Part shown: one piece after another, positions 22,580-32,458 of the stretch
Layout: each line of letters opens with the position of its first letter
Numbering within the stretch: position 1 is the first letter of the stretch
NCBI RefSeq assembly: GCF_902459465.1
Contig: NC_047071.1
Coordinates: forward strand, 10,932,385-10,996,384
DNA from: Asterias rubens
Taxonomy: Eukaryota; Echinodermata; Asteroidea; Forcipulatida; Asteriidae
Length of the DNA: 64,000 nucleotides
Reading direction: 5' to 3'
Position numbers and translations under genes: made by a program
Notes under the pieces: model-generated
The model's input: the letters and a program-made list of their open reading frames with translations, nothing else
Told to the model about the DNA's origin: nothing
Database searches by the model: none

Positions 22580-22910
22580 AGTTACTAGCATTAAGTTGGT
22601 GTTTTTATGGACGGGAGTTTATTTTTATTGTGTGTGCGTGGTGACCACAGACGTCTGTGGTGTTGACCATTGATCTCCATTGGATCAATGGTGGTGACCC
22701 TATATACCGCCCTCAAGAGTTTGTTCACTTTCATGCACCGCCATTTTCAGATTGTTGGTAAAAACAAACGAAAGTGGATAACTGGGTCTGTGGAAAAGTT
22801 GTGTTTTCTGCCAATTACGCCGAGATGGAAAGCATTCAAGATGACAACGGACACATAAGGTAACCCTGTTTATTGAAGTTGATAGTATTTCATAAATACC
22901 TTTTCAAAAA

Positions 22911-23681
22911 ATGACAAACGAGACCACTCTTGCTGGGGTCGAACTGGGGCAAATCGCCGATGTCGAGAAGGCGATCCGGGAAGCTGTCACCAGCGAGCAG
23001 ACCGTATTGAACCTCAGCCACCGGGGTCTGTCACTCCTGCCGGCGAGCACCCAGCGGTTGACCCACGTCCGGAGACTCCTGCTCAACAACAACAGCATTA
23101 TTATGCCTCCCTCTGAACTCGTGGCACTCACCAACTTAGAAGAGTTGATTCTCGACGAGAACAAGTTGACGCTCCTGCCGTCCGGGTTCGGTTCGTCACT
23201 GACAAATCTCACCTATCTCAGCCTGAGTCACAACCACCTTGGCTGTCTGCCCGATGAAATCGGCGACCTACACAATCTAGAACAGCTCTGGGTAGTCGGC
23301 ACACAACTCGTGACCCTCCCACCCACCATAGGACTCTTGAACTCCCTCCAGAAACTTGGTGCTAGAGACAATTTCATTTCCGAGTTACCCGTTGAGATGT
23401 GCCAGTTGAGGCGGTTACGATGGCTGAGCCTATCGAAAAACAGACTCACCGATCTACCAAACAAGTTTGGCAGACTCGTCGAGCTTACTTTCTTCGACTT
23501 GAGCGAGAATAGTTTCACAAGTATCTGCGAGTGTGTAACTGAGTTACCAAAACTCACGTCACTGATTTTACAACGGAATCAGATTACCGAACTGTCGGAT
23601 GATCGGCTCGTTGGTTTGTCGAATCTTACCAAACTGGATATGAGGGTGAATCCACTGACACAAAGGCCAGACCATTGGAAG
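22911..23681 (+). CDS. Leucine-rich-repeat protein, exon 1 (LRR domain)
   Basis: Seen: ATG at 22911 with A at -3, then 257 codons to donor GTAAGA (23682), phase 0. After a helical N-terminal cap (residues 1-29) there are about ten tandem 23-24-residue repeats (residues ~30-255). They fit LxxLxLxxNxLxxLPxxIxxL, for example LTYLSLSHNHLGCLPDEIGD and LRWLSLSKNRLTDLPNKFGR. No signal peptide or transmembrane segment, so it should be cytosolic. Known: this LP-rich intracellular LRR class (SHOC2/PIRL/LRRC-like) forms protein-binding solenoids and often acts as a scaffold. The partner cannot be deduced. Exon 2 (24292-24435) adds an acidic tail, for a total of 304 residues. The long open exon is notably G+C-richer than its flanks. 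A retrocopy origin of this exon is possible but unproven. I do not assign a specific LRRC symbol. Confidence 0.88.
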
Positions 23682-23857
23682 GTAAGAACTTTATTAGAAA
23701 ATGATGTGCTTGGTTACCAAATGAAGCAAATTGTTTTTATTTTTGTCATATTTACATTTACAGAGTATTCCTATAAAATATGGAAATTTTAATTTGTATA
23801 GTTCAAGACCTGTAGTCAAACCATTTTTGCAAATACCCATTGCGCATGCCAATTGCT

Positions 23858-23926
23858 GAATGAGGTGCATGCTGGTCTAGCTAGTTTTCAAACTTGATCA
23901 CTAGCTAGACCAGCATGCACCTCATT
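23858..23926. mobile_element. Short palindromic element (GAGGTGCATGCTGGTCTAGC hairpin)
   Basis: GAGGTGCATGCTGGTCTAGC-TAGT is mirrored by ACTAGCTAGACCAGCATGCA-CCTC around a ~17-nt loop. A diverged relative at about 42530-42602 has the same hairpin. Both are bordered by a (C)AAATACCCAT(T)-type word, in opposite orientation (about 23831 and 42622). Confidence 0.6.
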
Positions 23927-24103
23927 CCACGCCTCATGCGTGCATACCGATTAATTTGTGATGTTATAGGGTTGTTTACATGAGTCTGGTTTCAAAGGAG
24001 AGCTCCAGTGCATAAAAGTGATGGGCAAAAAGTTCCAAAAGGATTTTGTACAAAAAGTATCATGTCACTCTGTGAGATTTGCGGAATTAACTTCGTCTAG
24101 TTC

Positions 24104-24171
24104 TAGTCGTCTAGTGGTATGACATCTGCTCTGTAGCAATGCAAAGGTCTTGGGTTTGAATTCCACTTGAG
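24104..24171 (+). repeat. tRNA-derived SINE fragment in LRR intron
   Basis: TCGTCTAGTGGTATGACATC resembles an A-box region. About 30 nt later GGGTTTGAATTCC resembles a B box. A diverged relative lies on the opposite strand at about 25990-26065. Confidence 0.45.
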
Positions 24172-24291
24172 TGATTTGCCTTGTGTTTTTTTTTCCCCAA
24201 GAACTTGGTATAAAGTACTGAGGAAAAAATACATCAGGGCAAATTGGGTAAAAACAAATTATATTACAAATTATTATTATTTCTTTTGCAG

Positions 24292-24435
24292 GGTTTAGAT
24301 TACATACTTTTGGGACCTGTACCAAATGCAACGATAAATGAAACCGGAGAAGACAATAGCAGTTTGGATGAAGATGATGATGATGATGAAGATGAGGAAG
24401 AGGATGACAGTGTGGAGGAGGAGGAAACAAGATAG
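24292..24435 (+). CDS. Leucine-rich-repeat protein, exon 2 (acidic C-terminal tail)
   Basis: Continues phase 0 after the acceptor TTTTGCAG (ends 24291). 47 residues (258-304) and TAG at 24433-24435. It begins GLDYILLGPVPNATINET, probably capping the LRR solenoid, then turns into a Glu/Asp run: after SSLDE nearly all of residues ~280-303 are acidic. The GATGATGATGAAGATGAGG codons are simple-sequence-like. Acidic tails follow LRR domains in proteins such as the ANP32 family, but the repeats here are of the LP-rich type rather than ANP32-like. Known: such tails bind basic partners or chelate calcium weakly; no specific role is inferred. Confidence 0.82.
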   Translation, partial: GLDYILLGPVPNATINETGEDNSSLDEDDDDDEDEEEDDSVEEEETR

Positions 24436-24463
24436 GCCATTTTATTTTAAAAGGCTAAATCAG

Positions 24464-24536
24464 TCACCGTGTGGTCAAGTGGTTCGACTGCAGGACTTGC
24501 AATTACAAGGTTGTGGGTTCGAATTCCCCAGCTAAC
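24464..24536 (+). repeat. tRNA-like SINE fragment
   Basis: CACCGTGTGGTCAAGTGGTT (A-box-like) and GTGGGTTCGAATTCC (B-box-like, 24513-24527) are spaced as in a tRNA. No clear cloverleaf acceptor pairing, so this is a degenerate SINE head and not a functional tRNA gene. It lies just past the LRR stop codon. Confidence 0.5.
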
Positions 24537-24720
24537 CGCTGATTTCACAATATCAATGATTTGTGCATTTCATAATCATAGACGTTAAACCAATGTTTGT
24601 ACATGTATGAGAGAGATTTGCTGTTGCCAGCTTGGCGTTTATATCCCCCAGTTGGAGTTTGCCAAGTTCCCTTGACGGAAGATTATCATTAAACAAGTTA
24701 TGCGGTCAAGCTATAAATGA

Positions 24721-24893
24721 TTTTTTTTTTGTCGGAAATATCAGTATGGTGAAACAAGCCAAAATAGGCTAACAGGGATGACATTTTTTCAAAAATATCA
24801 TTAAAACTTTTAATGATATTTTTTAAAAAATGTCATCCCTGTTAGCCTATTTTGGCTTGTTTCACCATACTGATATTTCCGACAAAAAAAAAA
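24721..24893. repeat. Long near-perfect palindrome (86-bp arms, 1-nt centre)
   Basis: The left arm 24721-24806 (TTTTTTTTTTGTCGGAAATA ...) and the right arm 24808-24893 (... TATTTCCGACAAAAAAAAAA) are complementary except for one position (C against A). The single centre base is 24807. A transcript through it would fold into an 86-bp stem. Confidence 0.9.
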
Positions 24894-24895
24894 AT

Positions 24896-24966
24896 TTGCT
24901 TCAAAGACAATTATGAGTTTAATCCTTTTAATAAAAGGATTAAACTCATAATTGTCTTTGAAGCAA
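24896..24966. repeat. Second perfect palindrome (35-bp arms, 1-nt centre)
   Basis: The left arm 24896-24930 (TTGCTTCAAAGACAATTATG ...) is the exact complement of 24932-24966 (... CATAATTGTCTTTGAAGCAA), centre base 24931. It starts 2 bp after the previous palindrome. An AATAAA lies across its centre (24930-24935). Confidence 0.9.
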
Positions 24967-26142
24967 TCCTTTATTGGTGGAACCATGGAGGTACAATTTT
25001 TAGTTTAGTAGAACTGACACAAATAGTCACAGACAGTGTTCACGTTTTGTGTGATCAACCACGCAATAAAATAACAAACCTGTGAAAATGCTGGCTTAAT
25101 GTGTTGTGTGAGGCATGGGAAAAGAGTAACAAATTGACCGATCATTCCAGACAATAAGTTTTGTTTTGTTTGGTTCTAAATGAAATTATGAAAATTATAA
25201 AATGAACATTTTACAGCACCATTTGAAATAATTGGCAAACATCATTCAATGACACGTTTGGCAAGTAAGTACACCCTCAAATCACCTCTTAAGCGAACCA
25301 TTGCACATAAATGTTGATTGTTCAATTAGTTGTTGTTTTTTCAAGCTTTTAAAACACTGTTAGTGTTGATTTTACACAAAAATGTTGTTGTTATTGATTT
25401 TTTTTATTTCATGTACCTATTTGAAGATTTTATGTGTGCAATTATCTGGGTTTGTAAATGTGACACAAGCCTAGTGTAAATAATTGTAAATATCCCAGAT
25501 GAGGGAACTTGAGTTAAATTTATTAGTGGGGCAGATACTTCACATTCACTGGTGAAATGTTGGCCTTCCAAAGTGCTTTCGATGATACTATGATGGAATT
25601 TGGTACACAGTCATAGTACATAAAATCCTATGTCACAAGTTGTGTAAGATATCTGGTTGTAGGGCCAAGGGCCATCGCAAATTTGAATCTTGAATAAAAA
25701 TATGCACAGGTACCAGTATTGGAAATGTAGCCCTAGCCTATTCGTGTACAGCATTTCAGCTGGTGTCAAAGCCTGTTCAGCATTGGGTACGGTTGCTGAG
25801 GTGGGTACCAACATAGAAAATAGAAATACATGTCTACCCTTGAAATGAAATGAATGAAATTTTCAAAAATTGTCAAAATGGCTGCTGTTGCAAACCTGCA
25901 ACGGTCCTCCATCCCAATGTATATTATTCTCATGATATACTCTTAGTGAATGTTCTAAATTCTATCAATCAAAGGTACAATTCCATCACCTACATGTACC
26001 TGACAATGGATTTGAACCCATGACCTTTGACATTTCACAGCAGATGCCATCAGCATTACCACTATATCTTTATTTAATTAGCCATTTGTGTGTTAGATTT
26101 GAATTGTCTGGTACAATGATGCGCTTGATCACAAGTAACCAC
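24967..26142. other. A/T-rich non-coding region downstream of the LRR gene
   Basis: Candidate AATAAA for the LRR transcript at 25065-25070. A tRNA-like SINE fragment on the minus strand at about 25990-26065 (GGATTTGAACCCATGACC is the reverse of a B-box region). Otherwise nothing recognised. Confidence 0.4.
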
Positions 26143-26528
26143 TTAAAGGCAGTGGACACTATTGGTAATTACTCAAAAAAATTATTTGCATAAAACTTTA
26201 CTTGGTAACGAGTAATGGGGAGCTGTTGGTAGTATAAAACATTGTGATAAATGGCTCCCTCTGAAGTGGAGTATTTTTCGAGAAAGAAGTAATTTTCCAT
26301 GACTTTGATTTCGAGACCTCAGATTTAGAACTTGAGGTCTCGAAATCAAGCATCTGAAAGCACATAACTCCGTGTGACAATGGTGTTTTTTCTTTCATTA
26401 TTATCTCACAACTTTGATGACCGATTGAGCTCAAATTTTCACAAGTTTGTTATTCTATGCATATGTTGAGATACACCAAGTGAGAAGACTGGTCTTTGAC
26501 AATTACCAATAGTGTCCAGTGTCTTTAA
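26143..26528. mobile_element. TTAA-flanked MITE, family 1
   Basis: Full-length type: TTAAAGGCAGTGGACACTAT at the left, AATAGTGTCCAGTGTCTTTAA at the right, and the central TTTCGAGACCTCAGATTTAG palindrome. 386 bp. Confidence 0.88.
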
Positions 26529-27098
26529 ATTGTATTTCCTCAGACTATCGAGACAGTTGCAACGTCACATGATTAGGGGCAAGCTTTGGGGTAGTTACGT
26601 AAGATGTTTGGCACAATGTTACCAGGGCTTGCTCATCTGGAGGTTGCTATGCAAAGCCTTGCCCCGAACCATTTGACATAGCAACTGTCTCTATAGTCTG
26701 AGGAATTCAAATGTAAGCACATTGTGACCAAGCAAGTCATTGTACTGAACCATACATTATTCAAGGCTAACTCGCTAGAGACCTATTGAAGAAGTAAGGT
26801 GCTCATTAGATTACATTTGAATATTTCACTTAACTTCGACTGTAAATATATATATTTTTTATCATCATTAGGAGATTACAATGATTTATGGTCCTAATCT
26901 TTATTTAATTTTGAGATATTTCAAGTGCCTGTAAAATTCCTTTGTACCGCTTTTTTATAAACGCATGGAAGTACTTTTCTGGTACTTTGTTTGAATGTAT
27001 TCTAATGTATAACATTGTGCAAATGTGAGCAAGTTACGATATCATTGCACATGACGAGAGATACAATAAAGGGGACCCCTTAGCACCCATCACACTTT
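26529..27098. other. Non-coding; inverted pair around AGACTATCGAGACAGTTGC
   Basis: ATTTCCTCAGACTATCGAGA-CAGTTGC at about 26527 is mirrored by GCAACTGTCTCTATAGTCTG-AGGAAT at about 26681. This suggests another ~180-bp inverted-repeat element. No coding signal in the rest. Confidence 0.45.
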
Positions 27099-27430
27099 TT
27101 AAAGGCAGTGGACACTATTGGTAATTACTAACAATAATTATTATCATAAAACATTTCTTGATTACGAGTAATGGGGAGAGGTTAATGTATAAACATTGTG
27201 AGAAACAGCTCCCTCTGAAGTGAAGTAGTTTTCGAGAACGAAGTAATTTTCCACGAATTTGGTTTCGAGACTTAAGATTTAGAACTTGAGGTCTCGAAAT
27301 CAAGCATCTGAAAGCACACAACTTCGTGTGATCATGGTGCGACAAGGGTGTTTTTTTCTTTCTTTCATTATTATCTCGCAACATCGACGACCGATTGAGC
27401 TCAAATTTCACAGGTTTGTTATTTTATGTA
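27099..27430. mobile_element. TTAA-flanked MITE, family 1 (right end missing)
   Basis: Starts TTAAAGGCAGTGGACACTAT and runs through the central palindrome to TTTGTTATTTTATG, then departs from the family, so about 70 bp of the right end are absent. Confidence 0.8.
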
Positions 27431-27839
27431 TAACAATTATGGACAGAAAAGTCACCTAATTGTTTCCGACAATTGTTTGATTGAAATCTGAGGTAATAAA
27501 AAAAACGTCTTTGTGACAAAAAGTGCTCTGCAAATAGTTGGAAGAATTCGGATAAAAACAAAGGTGGTTCCCTTTATGTTGTGATTCTTTTTCACCACCG
27601 AACTGCAGACCATTCCAGAAGCCTTTTAACATAATTTGTAACTTTCTTTCTACTTTAAAACTCAATTTAAAGTTATGCCTTGGTAATAAAATTTCCTTAA
27701 GTAAAAAACAAAAAAATATATATATCAGCAGTTGATGGTTTTGGTGTTCGTGTTGTATTTTGGGTTAAAACTAGAGAAAGAAAACATGGGCAGTCCATGG
27801 GTAGTACGCAGTTCACTGAAACAGCCATTAGACTGCACT

Positions 27840-27854
27840 AGCGCCCTCATGTGG
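27840..27854 (-). promoter_or_regulatory. CTCF-like motif
   Basis: On the minus strand the site reads CCACATGAGGGCGCT, close to the vertebrate CTCF core (CCASYAGRKGGCRSY). The same core recurs at 29484-29498. Motif match only; occupancy is not implied. Confidence 0.35.
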
Positions 27855-28107
27855 TGAGTATGACTGATACCCATTTTGATGTTTTTATGCTAAACATGTT
27901 TTTAGACAAACGCCTGAGGATGATTGTAGGCAAACGCCTGAGGATGATACGTGTACCTCCAACCTGTCCCTCTCCCCTTCTCTCCTATTGTGATATGAAT
28001 ACTTGTAAATGTGTTTTCTGTCTCGGGTTGTAAACGTTTATTTAAACTAATGGAGTGCATGGGTCAGAAATAAAAAAAACATGAACTCCGTTCAAGTCCC
28101 CTTCAGA

Positions 28108-28290
28108 GAGTTGTCTAATTGTAAAGGATTGACAACTTGAGGCCCATTAAGAAACCCTCCACAGCAGGGAGTTCTATGATTGCGAAGGACTGAGGACTGC
28201 ATATGGGTAAATTCAGAATCCTCTTGGCGGAGTTGTCTGGGCTTACGTGAAGGATTGAAGACTGTAGTCCCAAGAATAGTAACTGTTTCT
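28108..28290. repeat. Diverged ~62-bp tandem repeat, three units
   Basis: GAGTTGTCTAATTGTAAAGG, GAGTTCTATGATTGCGAAGG and GAGTTGTCTGGGCTTACGTG, each followed by GATTGA.GACT(G/T)- and CCCA-like words, begin near 28109, 28168 and 28231. Units are about 60-65% alike by eye. It abuts the tentative exon at 28364. Confidence 0.4.
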
Positions 28291-28363
28291 CACTCGGGCA
28301 AGTCATACCAGTCCTGCCGCCGTGTTCACCATGAAACTCTTCATTATGAGGGATTAATCTTAG

Positions 28364-28420
28364 GACTTAACGACGAGTTCAGTTCCGTATCCGAATACGT
28401 TGGGACGCATGGAACCCATC
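28364..28420 (+). CDS. Tentative internal exon A of an unrecognised gene
   Basis: 57 nt between acceptor AATCTTAG (ends 28363) and consensus donor GTAAGT (28421), phase 1 at both ends. It encodes LNDEFSSVSEYVGTHGTH. It is first in a chain of four exons within 1.1 kb that share phase and strand. I do not recognise the product. Evidence is only splice consensus, open frame and phase agreement. The upstream frame is open too, so a longer exon (from an AG at about 28300) is possible. Confidence is low to moderate. Confidence 0.35.
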
Positions 28421-28567
28421 GTAAGTTTATCAATATAAAGTGTATCAGTCCAAGACCAAAATGTTGATGTTTGGTGACCATAAGGGTGTCCCCCATCTAC
28501 ATGATCTATGTGTAAAAAACAGTTTATATTTTCCGTTTTTTCTCTCCCTTTTCTTCCAAATTAATAG

Positions 28568-28651
28568 TTGGAGCCGATTTCAAAGTCCAGCTTGGAAGAA
28601 TCCATGATCGAAAGCCGCAAGGAAAATTTTCATTCACAAGGAAAAATCTCG
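28568..28651 (+). CDS. Tentative internal exon B of an unrecognised gene
   Basis: 84 nt between a pyrimidine-rich acceptor (CTTTTCTTCCAAATTAATAG, ends 28567) and a perfect donor GTAAGT (28652). Joined in phase 1 to exon A it encodes LGADFKVQLGRIHDRKPQGK and then FSFTRKNL, a basic, protein-like stretch. Of the four exons this has the best splice signals. No domain recognised. A second frame is open too, so coding status is not certain. Confidence 0.42.
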
Positions 28652-28833
28652 GTAAGTCTTTGAGAAAGTCAAATGTTTAAGAATTGTCTGTCTTTGCTCC
28701 GTTTTATCTTTGAAGATGATTTAATCAAGATTGTATCGCTAGGGGGAGGGGAAGAGGTGGAGGTGGGCAAGTTGCCCTTTCCTTTTTTTTTTTTTTTTTT
28801 TAATACATTGACTTACTCCGTGGTACGCAGCAT

Positions 28834-28917
28834 GTCGTGGCGGAGTGGTTAAAAGCATCATGCTTGAGCTATTGTGTTTCTGATCAGCAGAGTGTGGGTT
28901 CGATTCCTGGTCATGAC
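28834..28917 (+). repeat. tRNA-Leu/Ser-like SINE head
   Basis: GTCGTGGCGGAGTGGTTAAA has an A box. GTGGGTTCGATTCC is a B box. The ends GTCGTGG and TCATGAC pair over 7 bp with two G-T pairs. The ~84-nt length with a long variable arm suits tRNA-Leu/Ser, but the anticodon stem is degenerate, so it is a SINE or pseudogene. The copy at 45671-45763 is related. Confidence 0.55.
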
Positions 28918-29071
28918 AATTGTATCCTTGAGCAAAGTAGGTGCTTTGTCATAATATGAAATATAAGTCATTGGCCATTTGGATTATGATTTGTAGTGCA
29001 TTTTAAAGAACACACAACCCTTATTGTGGAACAGAACTAGAAGTTAACCCTGGTGTTTCTGGTTCACATAG

Positions 29072-29119
29072 CAAGCACCCTTATTGGCAGGTTTCCCCCC
29101 ACTGGCTACAGTCTGCTGA
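29072..29119 (+). CDS. Tentative internal exon C of an unrecognised gene
   Basis: 48 nt between acceptor GGTTCACATAG (ends 29071) and donor GTAAGT (29120), phase 1 to phase 1. The base G carried from exon B makes GCA, giving ASTLIGRFPPTGYSLL. No recognised motif. Supported by phase and splice consensus only. Confidence 0.35.
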   Translation, partial: QAPLLAGFPPLATVC

Positions 29120-29425
29120 GTAAGTTCACTTATGATTATAAAAATATTCAAGGAAAATTTCGACTCTGTTACAATCAATACCAATCGTGTCAATATTTGC
29201 TCCGCTTCCCTCATCTTAGGCTGTTTAAACTTGTGTCTTGTAGTTTGTGTAGTGATGTTGCAATACTTCTTTGATCATGTTGGTAAAGGGCATCTCTGTA
29301 TACAGTGGGCAAGGCAATGCCCATGGAGGGCAATGCCTCCATCGCATACTTAAAGTACACGTATAAGTACTGCGGTCGCTTAATTATTTAAATTCATCCA
29401 CACTGCTCATGTTCTTCATCACCAG

Positions 29426-29497
29426 AAGGCAGGCAATCACCTATACCAACAAACTGGGTCACGGTACACGATGGAAGAGCAATAGCGCCCTCTTGTG
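29426..29497 (+). CDS. Tentative internal exon D of an unrecognised gene
   Basis: 72 nt between acceptor TTCTTCATCACCAG (ends 29425) and donor GTGAGT (29498), phase 1 to phase 1. It encodes KGRQSPIPTNWVTVHDGRAI and then APSC. Caution: the donor overlaps a CTCF-like motif that recurs at 27840, so the donor consensus could be incidental. Confidence 0.3.
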
Positions 29498-29498
29498 G
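29484..29498 (-). promoter_or_regulatory. CTCF-like motif
   Basis: Minus-strand CCACAAGAGGGCGCT fits CCASYAGRKGGCRSY at 14 of 15 positions. It overlaps the end of tentative exon D. Confidence 0.35.
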
Positions 29499-29499
29499 T

Positions 29500-31642
29500 G
29501 AGTCTATCTATTAAAATTCACAATGCTCCTTTGCTCTGAATGTAAAGTCCCTTCCGGAGCTAGGACTCGCCAACAATTCAATACCGGTGGCCATTGATTA
29601 GTTTCTCGACTGATAAGCTGCTGCATCTGAGTGTTTGGATAATTGATTAGCAGGGAGAGGAGAGCGAAAGAAGAGAGGGATCCCGTATGGATTTTGTTTG
29701 AATTATTAAGAACGTGAACAGGCGTGTTGAGAGGGGTGTCATTGGGGGCATAAAGGCAGGTGGATTAAGCCCATCAAAATGCTCTTTTTGAACTGCAAGG
29801 GAAGAAGGGGGTTGGGATTGAGAACGTGCAACTATTATGTTTTGAAGTGTTTGGGATTAAGTTTGAGGAAAGCCCATGTGTCTAAAGTTGTGAATAAATT
29901 TTGTACTGAGAGATAGCAATTGTTAAACTGCTCAATGATTTTGAGCGATCGTTATCTTTAGGTGATAAGTTTTCTGTAGGATGAGACCGTTTAATAACTA
30001 AAAGGTTCATCAATGCCTTTTTTCTAAATAAAACAATTCCCATCGTACCGTCTGGAGTAAGCGATGTGTAGAAGGTTGTCCTGGCACTGATTAGCCTCTT
30101 TTTTTCCTGTCATAACCTTAAAAATTAAAAAGAAAGGAGTATATAGGTCTATACCTTGGGTTTGCTTTGATTGTTTTAATCCTGGATACAAAATGTAAAG
30201 GTACGTGGTCCAGTTTTCGAGGTATGGTCAAAAACTACCGAAATAATAACTTCTCAATGAAAATACACAAAATGAGAGAAAGTCGCGCTTCTCAAATTGA
30301 AGTTTTGAGGCATAACAAAATCTTTTAATATAACCACATTACTTCAAAGTGCAAAAATGCTTGATACTGTCCCAATCTGACTAACCAAAGGTTTGTAATT
30401 CCTTTAATTTTTAAGAGTGAAAACCAAACCTTCCATTTGATGAAAAAAACACCTACAACTGGTAGGATCTAAATAAGCCATTTTGAGATATTATGGTTTA
30501 CAAATAACTATAGCACCATTTGGTTTGGGTAAATTTGTCTGTATACATGTACACCAACATTAAAAAGTGCAGTCCTATTTTGCAACATTGAATAAACGTA
30601 TCTACCTAAATCACTTAAGTCGCCACCATACCACATACAGGCTAACGGTTAGGTTGTCCTGCATGCTCCAAGTCTGCCTCCTCATCAACCATGTAAAACA
30701 TGACAAATTGATGACACGAAAATGAGCTGCATATCGAATCAATAGGAAAAGTTCCCAAAAGGAGTTGGTTGTCCGTCACCAAACCAACAAACACCCCCCT
30801 CCCTCATTTCATCCCAAGTGACACTGAATTAAAATAATAATTTTAATTAGAGACTCCATCTCACAGTGTATCATACAAGGTTATATAATATCTTTGATGT
30901 GATTGAAAAAAAAAGACCTTGACGGTGTCACATGGGACCCTGGCCCCACTGTGCTTCCCTTCCTTTTGCTCATCAGTGGTCAAGGTATCCAGGTAGATAA
31001 TTACATTAAACTCTCGGCATACCATCTGCTGACTGCTATACGGATGCGCCCGGGATTGAAAAGCCTCTTCTTTTACTTGTACCTTCTACTTAAACGGGAC
31101 GGTGATTAGGATGCTGTGTTTATGATGTATTCCCACCATCCTTGACATTGTCTCATTCCTCGATGGCCCAGGGATCAAACACATGAAGGGTTTGTCTTAA
31201 TTAATGCTTGGCAAAGTTTCGTAGAGCTGCTTTATGTTGCTTGGCATTTTGTCTGCTAAGCAGAACTAAGCAGGGTACAAAGTCAACTTTGAAAATGTAA
31301 AAACAAAATGTTGAGCTGCTATAACCTTAATCTTGTAAGCATAATTCTGTTGTGCTTAGCAGCAAGCAAAACCTTCCCAATTTGTTACCAAACATTAATT
31401 TTATGGTTAAGTGCCGTGCTCAGAGTACAAGTGCCGTGACCAGGGTTTGATATGCATTGAATTAGTTTAAAGCCCTCTTGACCGTAATGTATTTTTCGAC
31501 AGGCAAAGTAAAGTAAACTGGGCACTCATTGAAGGGGCCTTTGAGCCATGTTATGTTAGGCAATTCTACCTCCATGGTTAGGCGAAATCTCATTATACAT
31601 GTACATAACAATGTCCACCGAATAACACTCTATTTACCTCCT
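29500..31642. other. Non-coding region, possibly intronic
   Basis: A/T-rich. No exon with both good splice sites recognised. Contains a GCTTGGCA/GCTAAGCAGAACTAAGCAG repeat (about 31200-31390) of the GGGCC family. Confidence 0.35.
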
Positions 31643-32031
31643 TCAAAGGCAGTGGACATTATTGGTAATTGTCAAAGACCAGTTTTCTCATACAGTTTGC
31701 TGTATCTCAACCTATGCATAAAATAACAAACATGTGGAAATTTGAACTCAATCGGTCATCGCAGTTGCGAGATAACAATGAAAAAAAAATATCCTTGTCA
31801 CAGAAGTTGTGTGCTTTAAGATGCTTGATTTCGAGACATCAAGTTCTAAAAAATGAGGTATCGAAATCAAATTCGTGGAAATTACTTCTTTCTCGAAAAC
31901 TACATTGCTTCAGAGGGAGCCGTTTCTCACAATACTTTATATTTCCAATCTCTCCCCATTACTCGTTACCAATTTAGTTTTTATGCTAAAAATTATTTTG
32001 AGTAACTACCAATAGTGTCCACTGCCTTTAA
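31643..32031. mobile_element. TTAA-type MITE, family 1
   Basis: Left TTCAAAGGCAGTGGACATTA, right CCAATAGTGTCCACTGCCTT-TAA, opposite orientation to the 26143 copy (GTCAAAGACCAG comes first). 389 bp. The left TTAA is mutated to TTCA. Confidence 0.85.
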
Positions 32032-32458
32032 CGCAAGGAATTCATCAAACCTAATAGTTTCATGAATTTTATAAAAGTTTGATAAAAGACCATCTTCTTT
32101 GATGAGACGCCTTCGATTAGTTGCTCTTCACTGTCAGCTTTTGAGGAGTTTGGACAAAAGAAGAAAGGAGGGTAGATCCATCGGATCGACAAAAGACTCT
32201 TATCAATGGAAAGATTTAATTGGTGAAGAAGATTCTTGTATATGGTTGAAGATTCTGGCTTAAGCAGTCAATAGAGTTGGGATGAGGCTTAGTGAAAGGG
32301 ACCCTTAATTCTAGGCAACAAACTTTTAAATCCTGTATTAGTTAGTTGATCTGGGCGGGTCTTATTTACTTTATTCCACCAACCATGGAGGAAGAAAATA
32401 GATTCTTCATCCATGCACCAACGTTAACAGGCCTGTGATTTTGTAGGATTTTGTTCTT

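Larger units (their letters stand above)
23682..24291 (+). other. LRR-gene intron (610 bp)
   Basis: Phase 0, donor GTAAGA, acceptor TTCTTTTGCAG. It contains a 69-bp hairpin element (23858-23926) and a tRNA-like SINE fragment (24104-24171). Confidence 0.85.

Noticed and set aside
23228..23557. Minus-strand frame opposite the LRR exon
   Set aside because: Shadow of the LRR coding sequence.
28834..28917. Functional tRNA gene
   Set aside because: A and B boxes are present but the anticodon stem does not pair, and similar degenerate copies exist, so it is a SINE or pseudogene.
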